This document shows, one piece after another, positions 34,443 to 43,896 of a stretch of 64,000 bases of DNA. A model generated the notes under the pieces. It saw only the letters and a list, made by a program, of their open reading frames with translations. It did not search any database and was not told the origin of the DNA. The stretch lies in NCBI RefSeq assembly GCF_002763455.1, contig NZ_NIXK01000005.1, forward strand, positions 62,001-126,000. The letters are read 5' to 3'. The translations under genes were made by a program, and so were the position numbers. The DNA comes from Lentibacillus sediminis. Its GTDB lineage: Bacteria; Bacillota; Bacilli; Bacillales; Amphibacillaceae. Numbering within the stretch: position 1 is the stretch's first letter; every line of letters begins with the position of its first letter.

Positions 34443-36281
34443 ATGAATAAAATACTTCTGGAACTGAATCAAGAACAAAGAAATGCCGTTGTGTTTAACG
34501 GGAAGTTCCTGGAAATAATTGCCGGTCCGGGCACTGGTAAAACAAAAACTTTAGCCGCGAAAATCCTCTATACACAAAGTGAACTGGGGATTGATATTGA
34601 CAAAATACTTGGCATCTCTTTCTCCAGGTCTGCCAAAAGCCAGTTAATAAATAAACTGGACGAGTTCTCCGATATTATTGGTTATGGTGGAATGCCTGCA
34701 GTATTAACTTTTCACAGCCTTGCCCACCGTATTCTAAAATATGGCGTTCACCACGGAGAGTCCCGTTTTCGCAACGGCATAAAAATAATGGAAACAGAAG
34801 ATTTTATTAATCTGGATCCCTCTCTGACCAAAGGACTTTGTAACGATTACGCAAACAGAATAGCTGTAAACAAAGCATTATCTGCTGCCTACAATCAGAT
34901 CAGGCAGGGAAGTCGTCTGGAGAACCATCCTCTCCATAATTACAATGAAATTAACAATAACAGTGTTTATTCAGTAACTACTTACGAACAAGGGCGCATA
35001 CTCGTAAAAGGGAATGAACTTAAGACTTTTTGGACCAAAATAAATAGATTGGAAAAGGTCAAAAACATTACCGATTATCAGGGATTAATAACCGAAGCTA
35101 TCAGATTATTACAATTGAAACAAAAAACATACAATGAAATAGCGGAAAATTATACCCATATTTTTATAGATGAATATCAAGATACTTCCCTTGCTCAGGA
35201 AGAATTACTTCTTTCCTTGATAAATGAAGCTCATCATATCACAATTGTTGGTGATCCAAATCAGACAATATATACCTTTAACGGTTCTAATAGCCTGAAC
35301 ATGAAAAGGTTTGCCGATTATTTCAGCAACAAATCACCAAGCGATTTCTCAAAGGTTGAACTTATCCATAATTATCGATCAACCAGTGAAGTGGTTGCCT
35401 TGGCAAATGATTTTATAAAAGAAAGTAATATTGTTTCATATAACGCCAGAACAGGCTTTAAGCCCGCGGTGGTAGAAACACATTCCATTGACTTGGCAAC
35501 AAATTATATTGCTGAAGAAATAATTGAACTTACTAAAAATGGGGATTACGGATTGTCTGATATATGTGTTTTATACCGAAAAAACTCTGAGTACTCTCCT
35601 CAAGGTCAAAAGGTGATGGAAGCATTAGGAAGGGCCGGGATCAAATATACGGCAACGCATACGAATAAAGAAAGGAATGTTTCATTACTGGAACAGGTAA
35701 ATAACCTTTCATTTATTTATGAAGATGAACCAGTGCAGGATATCATTTCAAAACTTATTAAAAAAAATGAGGATGAAAAATTGATTTCTTTTGTTAGGGA
35801 TGCTATGAAACAAGGGGCAAAAGACACAGACGACTTGATAGATTACGTAGTAGAATCCTCTGATACTGTAGAAGATTTGCAGGAAGAAAACGAAAATCAA
35901 GATGTCATTGTAAAAACAGTTCATGACGCCAAGGGGCTTGAATATCCGGTAGTCTTTATTTTATATTTAGGAGACAGACAGTTTCCCCACAGTAGCCGGC
36001 CGGATATTGAAGAAGAAAGCCGCCTTTTTTATGTTGGCTTAACAAGAGCGAAGGACCAATTATACATTCTTGGCCAAAAAGGCATACTTCAGCAAAGTTT
36101 TATGGAACAATGTCTTCAATCAGATGTTATTTACGAACAATATCATTCTGCCAAATCAGAAATCAGAGATAAGCAATTTAAAGATAAAGAAAAAGATGTA
36201 ATCGATAAGACAGGTAAGCAATTAGAAAACGAAGAAGCCAGGCAAAAAGAAGAATTAAGAAAGCTGATGGATTTTTTCTAA
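34443..36281 (+). CDS. UvrD/Rep-type SF1 helicase associated with the DISARM-like operon
   Basis: A 612-residue SF1A helicase with all motifs intact: Walker A IIAGPGTGKTKTLAAKI, II FIDEYQDTSLAQEELL, III GDPNQTIYTFNGS, IV HNYRSTSEV, V VKTVHDAKGLEYPVVFI and VI RLFYVGLTRAKDQLYI. A long charged helix ends the protein. The ATG at 34443 follows AGGATG at good spacing; upstream in-frame codons overlap drmA and are not credible. It is divergent from drmA and lies 18 bases before a second SF1 helicase gene. This position is where additional DISARM genes would be expected. It does not look like a housekeeping PcrA, being shorter than its usual 730 residues. Confidence 0.85.
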   Translation: MNKILLELNQEQRNAVVFNGKFLEIIAGPGTGKTKTLAAKILYTQSELGIDIDKILGISFSRSAKSQLINKLDEFSDIIGYGGMPAVLTFHSLAHRILKYGVHHGESRFRNGIKIMETEDFINLDPSLTKGLCNDYANRIAVNKALSAAYNQIRQGSRLENHPLHNYNEINNNSVYSVTTYEQGRILVKGNELKTFWTKINRLEKVKNITDYQGLITEAIRLLQLKQKTYNEIAENYTHIFIDEYQDTSLAQEELLLSLINEAHHITIVGDPNQTIYTFNGSNSLNMKRFADYFSNKSPSDFSKVELIHNYRSTSEVVALANDFIKESNIVSYNARTGFKPAVVETHSIDLATNYIAEEIIELTKNGDYGLSDICVLYRKNSEYSPQGQKVMEALGRAGIKYTATHTNKERNVSLLEQVNNLSFIYEDEPVQDIISKLIKKNEDEKLISFVRDAMKQGAKDTDDLIDYVVESSDTVEDLQEENENQDVIVKTVHDAKGLEYPVVFILYLGDRQFPHSSRPDIEEESRLFYVGLTRAKDQLYILGQKGILQQSFMEQCLQSDVIYEQYHSAKSEIRDKQFKDKEKDVIDKTGKQLENEEARQKEELRKLMDFF

Positions 36282-36299
36282 GAAGGAAGTGAAATAACT

Positions 36300-37757
36300 A
36301 TGATTCACCAATCGAAGACTGAATTGTCCACTCCCCAAAAAAACTGTGTTCAATTTAAACCTGAGGGCGACTTACTTATTCAGGGTATACCAGGTAGTGG
36401 AAAATCCACTATTTTACTAGCAAGAGCCAGTTATCTTGCGGAAATAAACCCGGAAGAATCAATACTATTATTAACATTCAGCAGAGCCTTGACCAATTAT
36501 ATGGGCCAACTCGCACTCAAAACATATAATATGTCATTATCTGCCAAAACCTTTCACCAATGGGGGCAGGAGTTACTTGAAAAAACTGATTATCCATACA
36601 CACGTCTCATCTTAGGAGAAAACAGGAAAAACACTATAAACTTTGCTAAAAATATTGTTAAGAAACATAATAAAAATTCCAGCTTCCCCAATATGAACGT
36701 TGAAAAACATAAAAACAGGAAACTATTAGAGTTTCTATGTGATGAAATTGAGTGGATAAAAGGTACGGGGATAACTTCAAGAGAAAAATATTTAAATGTT
36801 AAACGCTCAGGAAGAGGTGGTGATATAAGAGTTACAAAGGAAAATCGTCAAACGATTTATGATGTTCTTGAGAAGTATAATGAATTACTGAAAAACCATC
36901 CAAGGCATCAGGGAATCGACGGAGACGATCTCGCAAGAATCCTAGTTGAGAAAAACGATCAGATACCTGACAACCTCAGACCTGATCATATTTTAGTTGA
37001 CGAAGCCCAAGACCTATTTACAATGCAACTAAAGGCAATCAGTTCCACAAGTAAAAAAAGCGTGACTGTTGGTGCGGATAAGGGTCAGCAGATATACCGC
37101 CGGACTTTTACCTGGAAGCAGGCCGGTATAGATGTTATGGGAAATCGCAGTCGCTTTCTTAAACAGACTTTCCGTTCGACAAAACAGATAATCGAACTTG
37201 CTAATAACTTTCAGGAAAAAGATAAACTGTATGTAGAAGACCCTGATTACCAAAAAGCAAGTTTACCAGAAATAGAAGGTAAAATGCCTGAATTGATGTT
37301 TAGTCCTGACATGAGTATGGAAAAACAAGCAATTATTGAGCAAGTATCTAAAATTCGCAGTAATTACCCGGACGATACTATCGGCGTTATAGCGACCTCC
37401 CATGATAAACTTGATAAATTTGGCAAATTATTAGATGAAAGAGGTGTCCCAGTATATAAAGTAAAAGAAGATGAAGCAGACTTTATTTCGCCCGGAGCAA
37501 AATTGATTACTTTTCATTCCTCAAAAGGTCTGGAATTCGACCATGTCATCATCACAGGTCTGACAAAAGGGAAACTTCCATATAAACACCTTTCTCCTGG
37601 TGAAGACCAAGAAGAGTTTATGTCCAGAGAAAGAAAAAAGCTTTATGTGGCTATGACAAGAGCTAAAAAGACATTATTACTAATAGCAGTTAAAGAATAT
37701 TCACCATTTGTGAACGATCTTATTCCGGAGCTTTATGAAACAGTAAATTTAGAATGA
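36300..37757 (+). CDS. Second UvrD-like SF1 helicase/ATPase (485 aa)
   Basis: A compact 485-residue protein, shorter than PcrA/UvrD. The motifs are present: Walker A IQGIPGSGKSTILLARAS, II LVDEAQDLFTMQL, III VGADKGQQIYRRTFTW, IV KQTFRSTKQIIEL, V LITFHSSKGLEFDHVIITG and VI KKLYVAMTRAKKTLLLIA. The insert domains 1B/2B look reduced. It follows the first SF1 helicase by 18 bases, so the two are co-expressed and could form a heteromer. Its role is inferred only from its place in the island. Confidence 0.82.
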   Translation: MIHQSKTELSTPQKNCVQFKPEGDLLIQGIPGSGKSTILLARASYLAEINPEESILLLTFSRALTNYMGQLALKTYNMSLSAKTFHQWGQELLEKTDYPYTRLILGENRKNTINFAKNIVKKHNKNSSFPNMNVEKHKNRKLLEFLCDEIEWIKGTGITSREKYLNVKRSGRGGDIRVTKENRQTIYDVLEKYNELLKNHPRHQGIDGDDLARILVEKNDQIPDNLRPDHILVDEAQDLFTMQLKAISSTSKKSVTVGADKGQQIYRRTFTWKQAGIDVMGNRSRFLKQTFRSTKQIIELANNFQEKDKLYVEDPDYQKASLPEIEGKMPELMFSPDMSMEKQAIIEQVSKIRSNYPDDTIGVIATSHDKLDKFGKLLDERGVPVYKVKEDEADFISPGAKLITFHSSKGLEFDHVIITGLTKGKLPYKHLSPGEDQEEFMSRERKKLYVAMTRAKKTLLLIAVKEYSPFVNDLIPELYETVNLE

Positions 37758-37800
37758 TAAATCCGGATTTTACATAGGTGTTCAAGCCTTTATTATTATC

Positions 37801-37857
37801 TGAACAATACCGGTAAAGGGAAGTTTGTAATCCATTCCCCTTCTACGGTATTGTTCA
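37801..37857. repeat. Long palindrome after the SF1 helicase pair
   Basis: TGAACAATACCG (37801-37812) and CGGTATTGTTCA (37846-37857) are perfect inverted copies, with further partial pairing inside (GTAAAGGG against CCCCTTCTA). No T run follows, so it is not a classical terminator, although it lies between converging genes. Confidence 0.6.
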
Positions 37858-37875
37858 AATACAGGACCCAGAGAT

Positions 37876-38157
37876 CTAACCTTGAGTATAACGCCTTATC
37901 AAGTCAAGCCCTCTTTTATAATTATCTTTTGCATGCAAATATTGTTCATCAATATCAGAATTGGCAAGAATCCCTTTTTTATCCCCGGATATTCCATAGT
38001 GGTGTAAGATAATCATGGCTTCGAATCCCCCACCGCGGGGTGGCGCATCCATTTTCAAGATTTCACTTTGTATTTGTCTGTGGCTTTTAGATTCATATAA
38101 ATATGCTTTTAAAACCTCAACTATTTTGTTCTGAGAGTATTTTTTTGAAATGTCCAT
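37876..38157 (-). CDS. Small hypothetical protein of the defence island (93 aa)
   Basis: A 93-residue soluble protein with a strong AGAGGAGA ribosome site. The central block SHRQIQSEILKMDAPPRGGG followed by FEAMIILHHYGISGDKKGIL looks conserved-like, with PRGGGF as a possible functional loop. It has no membrane segment and no recognisable nuclease or toxin motif. It lies between the DISARM-associated helicases and the type III restriction operon, transcribed like the latter but separated by 144 bases. I have the impression that similar small proteins occur near restriction systems, but I cannot verify it. Confidence 0.6.
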   Translation of the reverse strand: MDISKKYSQNKIVEVLKAYLYESKSHRQIQSEILKMDAPPRGGGFEAMIILHHYGISGDKKGILANSDIDEQYLHAKDNYKRGLDLIRRYTQG

Positions 38158-38301
38158 AGAAGTCTCCTCTCATGATTGATTGCGCAACTATTTCTTTCCT
38201 CGTCCTGTTACTAATATTATATAAAGCTTTCAAATCTAAGCTTTCTACATATGTGCGGGATCATTTTTTCGTTTCACCCTACGATAATGAAGCCAAACCC
38301 C

Positions 38302-41289
38302 CTAAACCCCCGCATACTCCGAAGCTTTCCTAAATTCCACACCTGTATCAAGAGCTTCAAAATGTTTCTCACCACAACGAATCTTGGCTCGTTCATTCGG
38401 CCGAAGTTCTTGTTTTGTAGTGTCGCCTTTTGTTTCCACAATAAAATAGAGTTTCTCTTTACCGAATTCTTCTTTTAGCAATGCCCAGTCTGGGTTGTAA
38501 TCACCAAGTGGTGTTGCAACTTTGAACCATGATGGCAGTTTAATATAGAACTTTACGTCTTTATCCTGCTCACACTGTTCAGCAAACTTCTTTTCAACTC
38601 CAGAATCGCATACCGTATAATTGTATATCGTTCTTGCATCAACAGACTTAACTACATCACCAGTATAGCTTTCTATCAGTTCATCATTTACTAAAAGACT
38701 CTGGTCGTAGACAACGCCCTCTTCCATTCGTTCATATTTAATTCCATCGACCATCATTTCCCTCTTTGCCGCATTCAGGATGCGCGCTGTCTCCATCATG
38801 TACATTTGCGGATTGCGCCTAAAATCGCGTAATGTATCACTTTGTTTTAACGTTTCGATAATTGTACGGCGTGTCAGATTCGTTTCATTTTGTAAATAAG
38901 ATAGGATGTCAGGAGCTTCTTTATATTGTGCATCCGATACTGCAAAACTGGCATAGCTTTCTTTTGCTACTTCAATACCAGAAGCTTTGTTTTCGAGTTC
39001 TGCTTTGTGATATTGCAGCTTAGCAACCCGGACTTCTAAATCCTCTGACAAGGTCGCAGCCGCCTCCTGAATAAATTTCCCCGTATCAAAATTCAAGGAA
39101 TATGTTGTCTGATACTTTATTTTATCCCATAATTCAAGGAATGGTTCTGCCAATGCCTCTTTCTGCACTTTGACCGTTACTCTTTCACCGCGGTCTTTTA
39201 TATTGACTTTGCTACTGTCAAACTGCATCTGGATCCGATCACTAATTTGCCCTAAGATAGTATCGCTAATCGTAGCAATATCATCCGGTATTTCCAATGT
39301 CCCTGCTTTCATCGCGCGTGCCAATGTTTCCGTGCCCTTATTTTGCTTATTCAGATATTCCTTATCCTTGAAAAAGCGAACAAGTCTTTCCGAATTCTCT
39401 TTGCCGAGCACTTTTTTCAATCCTGTATCTTCATCATAGTCTATAATAATTGTACTGAATATATCATCCTCAAATACACCGAATGTCATACCATCTTCTT
39501 CATACTCCTGCTGCAACCCACGAGCAAATTCTTCATAACTTTCATTTGCCATCACTGTCAATTTATTCACATCGAATCCTGGTACACGGTCACCTTCTTG
39601 ATTGACAGCAATTCTCAAACCACGCCCTATTTTCTGGCGTTTTGTAATCGTATCCTTAGATTCTATCAATGTACAAATTTGAAAGACGTTTGGATTATCC
39701 CAGCCTTCTTTTAATGCAGAATGAGAGAAAATAAACCGAAGTTTATTTGACCGTTTTGTCTGTCCTTTCTCTTCATCATAAAAAGTAAGAAGTTGCTCTT
39801 TGTCTTTCATGATAATTTCATAAGCTGTTTCATCATCAGCACTTGAGCCAGTGGTATTTTTTATTTTCTTTCCGCTCTTATCTGCAGCAAAGTACCCATC
39901 ATGAACTTCATTTACTGGTACATGATAATCTCGTAATTCTTTATAACGTGGGTTCTTCAAAGCATCGACATATTCTTCTTCAAATATTTGTGCGTACTCT
40001 CCCGGTAAGGGATTGTTATCTTTATCGTACTGTCTATAATTATCAACATTATCAATAAAGAAAAGACTTAAAACTTTAATCCCTTGCTTATTCAGACGAA
40101 GTTCACGATTCAAATGTTCATCAATCGTTTTACGAATTTGCCCTCGTTTCACTTGGCTGTCTATCGCATACATATCGCGAAGGCGGATGAGTGAAGGCTT
40201 TCCGGAAAACTCGATATATTCATTTCCCGGCTCTGCAGATAAATTTTGCACAAAACCGACCTTTTCATAAGCAGCAATTCGTTTTGATTTTATGTAAAGC
40301 TCGTCCCCTTGTTTCAGTTTCACTTCTTTTTTTATAACGTCATTTTTGGATTTTACGTACATCTCTACCGTTGCAGCGATGCCAGATTTTAAGGACTTAA
40401 CATTAATTAGCCGAATATGAGCATCATTACCGTAAGAATCATTCCGTATGCCTGCAACTTCAATCTGTTTGACAAGCTGCTGGTGATAAGACTCCACTGG
40501 GCCGAGCTTATAAAGCAGTGGATAGCTTTTTTGGCGATGTGTTGCGGAATAACGAAATACTGTAGCTGGCTTTAACGCTTTAATAGCTGCTTGGGCATTC
40601 TCAGTATTATCAACACTTTGCGGTTCATCGATAATTACAATCGGATTCGTTTCCGCGATCAAATCAATCGGAGCCACCCCGCCCATTGACTCAATATCGC
40701 TACGATAAATAATATTTTTTGTTCCTTTTTTATCTTCTCTTTTGGAAAAAGCCTGAATGTTGATGACCATTACTTCGATATTGTCATTCTGGACAAAATT
40801 TAAAACACTTCCAAGATCCGAGCTGTCATAAGAAAACGCATTGTATCCTTTTTCCATCAGTATGGGGTGGAAAACATCCTTGGTTATACGATACGTCTTC
40901 ATGACTCCTTCACGAATGGCTACAGATGGAACAACGATGACAAACTTTTTAAATCCATAAATTTCATTCAGTTTAAGTATCGATTTCAAATACACAAACG
41001 TCTTTCCTGTTCCCGTTTCCATTTCAATATTGAACTGTGGAAAAGGTTCTGGGAGTTTATCAGACGTTGGAATCTCATTATCTATCTGGATTTGCTCGAC
41101 GTTTTGCAACATCTTTGCCGGATTACGAATGATGTTATTTGCGATACCATATTCAGTAAATAAATTTCCCTGAGGGTCATTATTTGTAATTGTAAATCGC
41201 GACTGACGGATCTGATGTCCTTCAAATACACGTGTGATCGATCTAATTGCATCCTCCTGATAGTCGAGTTTATTGAATTGAATTTGCAA
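38302..41289 (-). CDS. res: Type III restriction enzyme Res subunit
   Basis: A 995-residue SF2 translocase/nuclease. Motifs: METGTGKTFVYLKSI (Walker A), IVIIDEPQSVD (the DEPQ box typical of type III Res), FSHSALKEGWDNPNVFQIC and KRQKIGRGLRIAVN. The C-terminus has a PD-ExK-like nuclease site, NPDWALLKEEFGKEKLYF then IVETKGDTTK. The TTG start at 41289 was chosen because GGAAGGGGG lies eight bases upstream; an ATG 13 codons earlier overlaps mod and has no good ribosome site. With Mod it cleaves DNA between opposed unmethylated sites. Confidence 0.9.
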   Translation of the reverse strand: MQIQFNKLDYQEDAIRSITRVFEGHQIRQSRFTITNNDPQGNLFTEYGIANNIIRNPAKMLQNVEQIQIDNEIPTSDKLPEPFPQFNIEMETGTGKTFVYLKSILKLNEIYGFKKFVIVVPSVAIREGVMKTYRITKDVFHPILMEKGYNAFSYDSSDLGSVLNFVQNDNIEVMVINIQAFSKREDKKGTKNIIYRSDIESMGGVAPIDLIAETNPIVIIDEPQSVDNTENAQAAIKALKPATVFRYSATHRQKSYPLLYKLGPVESYHQQLVKQIEVAGIRNDSYGNDAHIRLINVKSLKSGIAATVEMYVKSKNDVIKKEVKLKQGDELYIKSKRIAAYEKVGFVQNLSAEPGNEYIEFSGKPSLIRLRDMYAIDSQVKRGQIRKTIDEHLNRELRLNKQGIKVLSLFFIDNVDNYRQYDKDNNPLPGEYAQIFEEEYVDALKNPRYKELRDYHVPVNEVHDGYFAADKSGKKIKNTTGSSADDETAYEIIMKDKEQLLTFYDEEKGQTKRSNKLRFIFSHSALKEGWDNPNVFQICTLIESKDTITKRQKIGRGLRIAVNQEGDRVPGFDVNKLTVMANESYEEFARGLQQEYEEDGMTFGVFEDDIFSTIIIDYDEDTGLKKVLGKENSERLVRFFKDKEYLNKQNKGTETLARAMKAGTLEIPDDIATISDTILGQISDRIQMQFDSSKVNIKDRGERVTVKVQKEALAEPFLELWDKIKYQTTYSLNFDTGKFIQEAAATLSEDLEVRVAKLQYHKAELENKASGIEVAKESYASFAVSDAQYKEAPDILSYLQNETNLTRRTIIETLKQSDTLRDFRRNPQMYMMETARILNAAKREMMVDGIKYERMEEGVVYDQSLLVNDELIESYTGDVVKSVDARTIYNYTVCDSGVEKKFAEQCEQDKDVKFYIKLPSWFKVATPLGDYNPDWALLKEEFGKEKLYFIVETKGDTTKQELRPNERAKIRCGEKHFEALDTGVEFRKASEYAGV

Positions 41290-41305
41290 TTTGTTTACCC
41301 CCTTC

Positions 41306-43168
41306 CTATATAGACATGAGCTGTTCATCTTGGTAACCTGCGTCTTGTAACAGTTTAAAACAGTTCAATTTTTCGGAATCGTTTCCTTTGAAACCATAAT
41401 CTGCGAACACGACAGTACTTGTTTCAATGCCATAATTCTTCCGTTTATCAATAATTGCTTGGGCAATTGTTGTGTCAATATTTTCATTCAAACAAATAAA
41501 TAAATTGCCGAATGCAATATCATATATGTTCTTTTCCTCAACTTGAAAGGTGTTTATCGGATAGGTTAATTCAAGACCATACTTGAGCATGATCTCATAT
41601 ACAACATCGAGCTCGTTACGCCCCGATACAAACATATTATTAAAAGCGGTAATTTGATCTTCCAATTCCTCAAAATCAACGTTCCATTCACGTATATTTG
41701 ATTTATCCAGCTTCAGCACTTTAAAGCCAACATCCAAACGGTCTGCCTTTTCAGGATGTTCTTCCTTTACCTTCTCACCAGCACGGCGGATTCGTTCCTT
41801 CCCAATTTCACAAATGTTTTTATAACCTGCTTTGTAAGCTTCCGACTTCTTATCAATTTCTTCCGGCAGCTGCACCATGATAAATTTGTGATTTACCCCT
41901 TCTTCAGCGTTTAGTTTCATAAGAGCATGGGCAGTTGTTGCGGAACCGGAGAAAAAATCTAATATAATGCTTCCATCTGTATCCCCACTAATCATTTTTG
42001 CTAAATATTTAATTAGTCTTGTTGGCTTCGGAGTGTCAAAAGGTACTTTTGAAAATAACTCCTTTAGTTCATTATTTGCTTCACGAGTAGTACCAACGAT
42101 ATCACCAAAAAGAACATTTTCTGGTGTACGCCCTTCTTGATTTTTCAAATATATCTTTCTTATAATCTTAGACTCATCAGAAGAAAAAATAATTTCACCG
42201 GTTTGTATTTTTTTCTCTATAGTTTCTTTCGACCATCTCCAACCATTATCTGGTGGAACAATTAATTTACCATTTGGTGTCCTAATATTAAATTTTAAAG
42301 TCTCTCTTAAACTAGGACTTCTAACGTCACCACTTCTCCAATCTCCCTTTGGATCGTTATCTGGGTTTGAATATGCTTTATTATCTTCTTCAGTTCTCGA
42401 AACTCTTATTTTCGATAATTCTGGTGATTTTCTATACACTAAAATACTATTATGATGCCTGGAAAAATACGGTTCGTCATTCTTGCTTTGTTGTGTATGC
42501 TTCCATATTATATTAGTAATAAAATTTGGTTCTCCAAAAACCTCATCACAAATTTTCCGTAAATTGGCAACTTCTGTTTCATCTATTGAAATAAAAACAG
42601 CCCCACCATCAGTTAGTAGCTTCCTTGCTAACCTCAACCTCGGATACATCATATTCAGCCATCTAGTATGTTTTCTTCCACCGCCTTCTATCTCAGTGGC
42701 CATTTTTCTCCCTTCACCATCAACTTGCCCTGTCTGTTCCAAATAATTTTGGATATTTTCTTTATAATCATCATGATAAATAAAATCATTCCCAGTATTA
42801 TACGGTGGATCTATATAAATCATCTTCACTTTTCCGTTATACGATTTCTGCAGAAGCTTCAATACTTCAAGATTATCCCCTTCAATATACAGGTTTTCTG
42901 TTGTATCGAAATTCTTACTGGCCTCTTTGTCTGGTCGGAGAGTTTCATTGGAGGGTTGCTGGGATCCTAGAAGTGATGCCCTTTTTCCATGCCATGTAAA
43001 ACTGTAGCGTTCATCCCGATCATCCACCTCTTCTCCAAGCACCGTTTTCAGCATGTCAAAATCGACTTTTCCTTCAGTGACGATTTCCGGAAACAGTTCT
43101 TTCAACTTTTTAATATTATCCTGTATCAAATCTGCCGAGCTTGACGGAATGCGATTGTTGTCCATCAT
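41306..43168 (-). CDS. mod: Type III restriction system Mod subunit, beta-class N-methyltransferase
   Basis: A 620-residue DNA methyltransferase with catalytic motif IV DPPYNTGNDFIYHDDY before the AdoMet motif I FSGSATTAHALMKLN, the beta-class order. The central target-recognition region (about 230-400) lacks strong motifs, as expected. It adds a methyl group to adenine (or cytosine N4) and gives specificity to Res. Two ATGs are possible; 43168 gives a four-base ATGA overlap with the upstream DUF4391 stop, and AAGGGGG precedes it. Res starts 17 bases after its stop. Confidence 0.9.
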   Translation of the reverse strand: MMDNNRIPSSSADLIQDNIKKLKELFPEIVTEGKVDFDMLKTVLGEEVDDRDERYSFTWHGKRASLLGSQQPSNETLRPDKEASKNFDTTENLYIEGDNLEVLKLLQKSYNGKVKMIYIDPPYNTGNDFIYHDDYKENIQNYLEQTGQVDGEGRKMATEIEGGGRKHTRWLNMMYPRLRLARKLLTDGGAVFISIDETEVANLRKICDEVFGEPNFITNIIWKHTQQSKNDEPYFSRHHNSILVYRKSPELSKIRVSRTEEDNKAYSNPDNDPKGDWRSGDVRSPSLRETLKFNIRTPNGKLIVPPDNGWRWSKETIEKKIQTGEIIFSSDESKIIRKIYLKNQEGRTPENVLFGDIVGTTREANNELKELFSKVPFDTPKPTRLIKYLAKMISGDTDGSIILDFFSGSATTAHALMKLNAEEGVNHKFIMVQLPEEIDKKSEAYKAGYKNICEIGKERIRRAGEKVKEEHPEKADRLDVGFKVLKLDKSNIREWNVDFEELEDQITAFNNMFVSGRNELDVVYEIMLKYGLELTYPINTFQVEEKNIYDIAFGNLFICLNENIDTTIAQAIIDKRKNYGIETSTVVFADYGFKGNDSEKLNCFKLLQDAGYQDEQLMSI

Positions 43169-43896
43169 GTTTCCCCCTTGATCCATTTTTCTTTCTTCAC
43201 TTTTAACTCATTTACTTTCATTTGCCATTCAATCCGTTTATTCATTTGAACTTCCTTTTTGGCTTTAGTGATACAAGAGGAAATTTCTTTATCCAGTGCT
43301 TTGATTGCTTCTAAACGAGTGGTACTTTTCTCCAAGCCCGGTCCAGTATTAGATCCATACGTTTCACTCAACTCGATTCGTACCATTTGATGAAGGAGAT
43401 TTTCATAAAATGCTTTTAGATGATACGTGTCAATCTGAGCAAAAGCCCAGCTTTTCAAATACACGCGTTCATTAATCTTTGGATTGGTGGTGTAGCACTT
43501 CTGCATTTTAAGTAAGCCAGACTTTGCAATTTTTTGATGGATTGCTCCTATCCATACAGTTTCGCTTCTTGTAACAAAACGAATTAGCAGGGGATAGGGC
43601 ATTGCTTCTGCTATTATTCTATAAACCCGCTTTACCCATTTTAGGTCTTTTATCTTGATTTGAAAAAAATGTATCTCCTGAAAAATTGTTTCCTCATCTT
43701 CATATACTGGTATGTTTGTTGTTTTTGTGTTGACCGTTGCAAGTAAGCGAACACCATGCGTCTCTACTGTCTTCTGAAAAAGCTTCATATTTTCTGATGT
43801 TAATTGGGGAGCCAATCTATTGAATGGAAAATTGCGCTGAACATGAGTTTCTCTTGGTAGTTTAAGTGCTTGCAGAGTTTCTTTTTCATCTATCAT
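43165..43896 (-). CDS. DUF4391 family protein
   Basis: A 243-residue protein with the DUF4391 pattern: LKLPRETHVQRNFPFNRLAP near the N-terminus, IHFFQIKIKDLKWVKRVYRI IAEAMPYPLLIRF in the middle, a WIGAIHQKIAK segment, and a charged coiled-coil C-terminus (KEVQMNKRIEWQMKVNELK). Genes of this family sit between SNF2-type helicase and Mod genes in many genomes; their function is not established. Both ends overlap neighbours by four bases, so it belongs to the same operon. Confidence 0.8.
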   Translation of the reverse strand: MIDEKETLQALKLPRETHVQRNFPFNRLAPQLTSENMKLFQKTVETHGVRLLATVNTKTTNIPVYEDEETIFQEIHFFQIKIKDLKWVKRVYRIIAEAMPYPLLIRFVTRSETVWIGAIHQKIAKSGLLKMQKCYTTNPKINERVYLKSWAFAQIDTYHLKAFYENLLHQMVRIELSETYGSNTGPGLEKSTTRLEAIKALDKEISSCITKAKKEVQMNKRIEWQMKVNELKVKKEKWIKGET

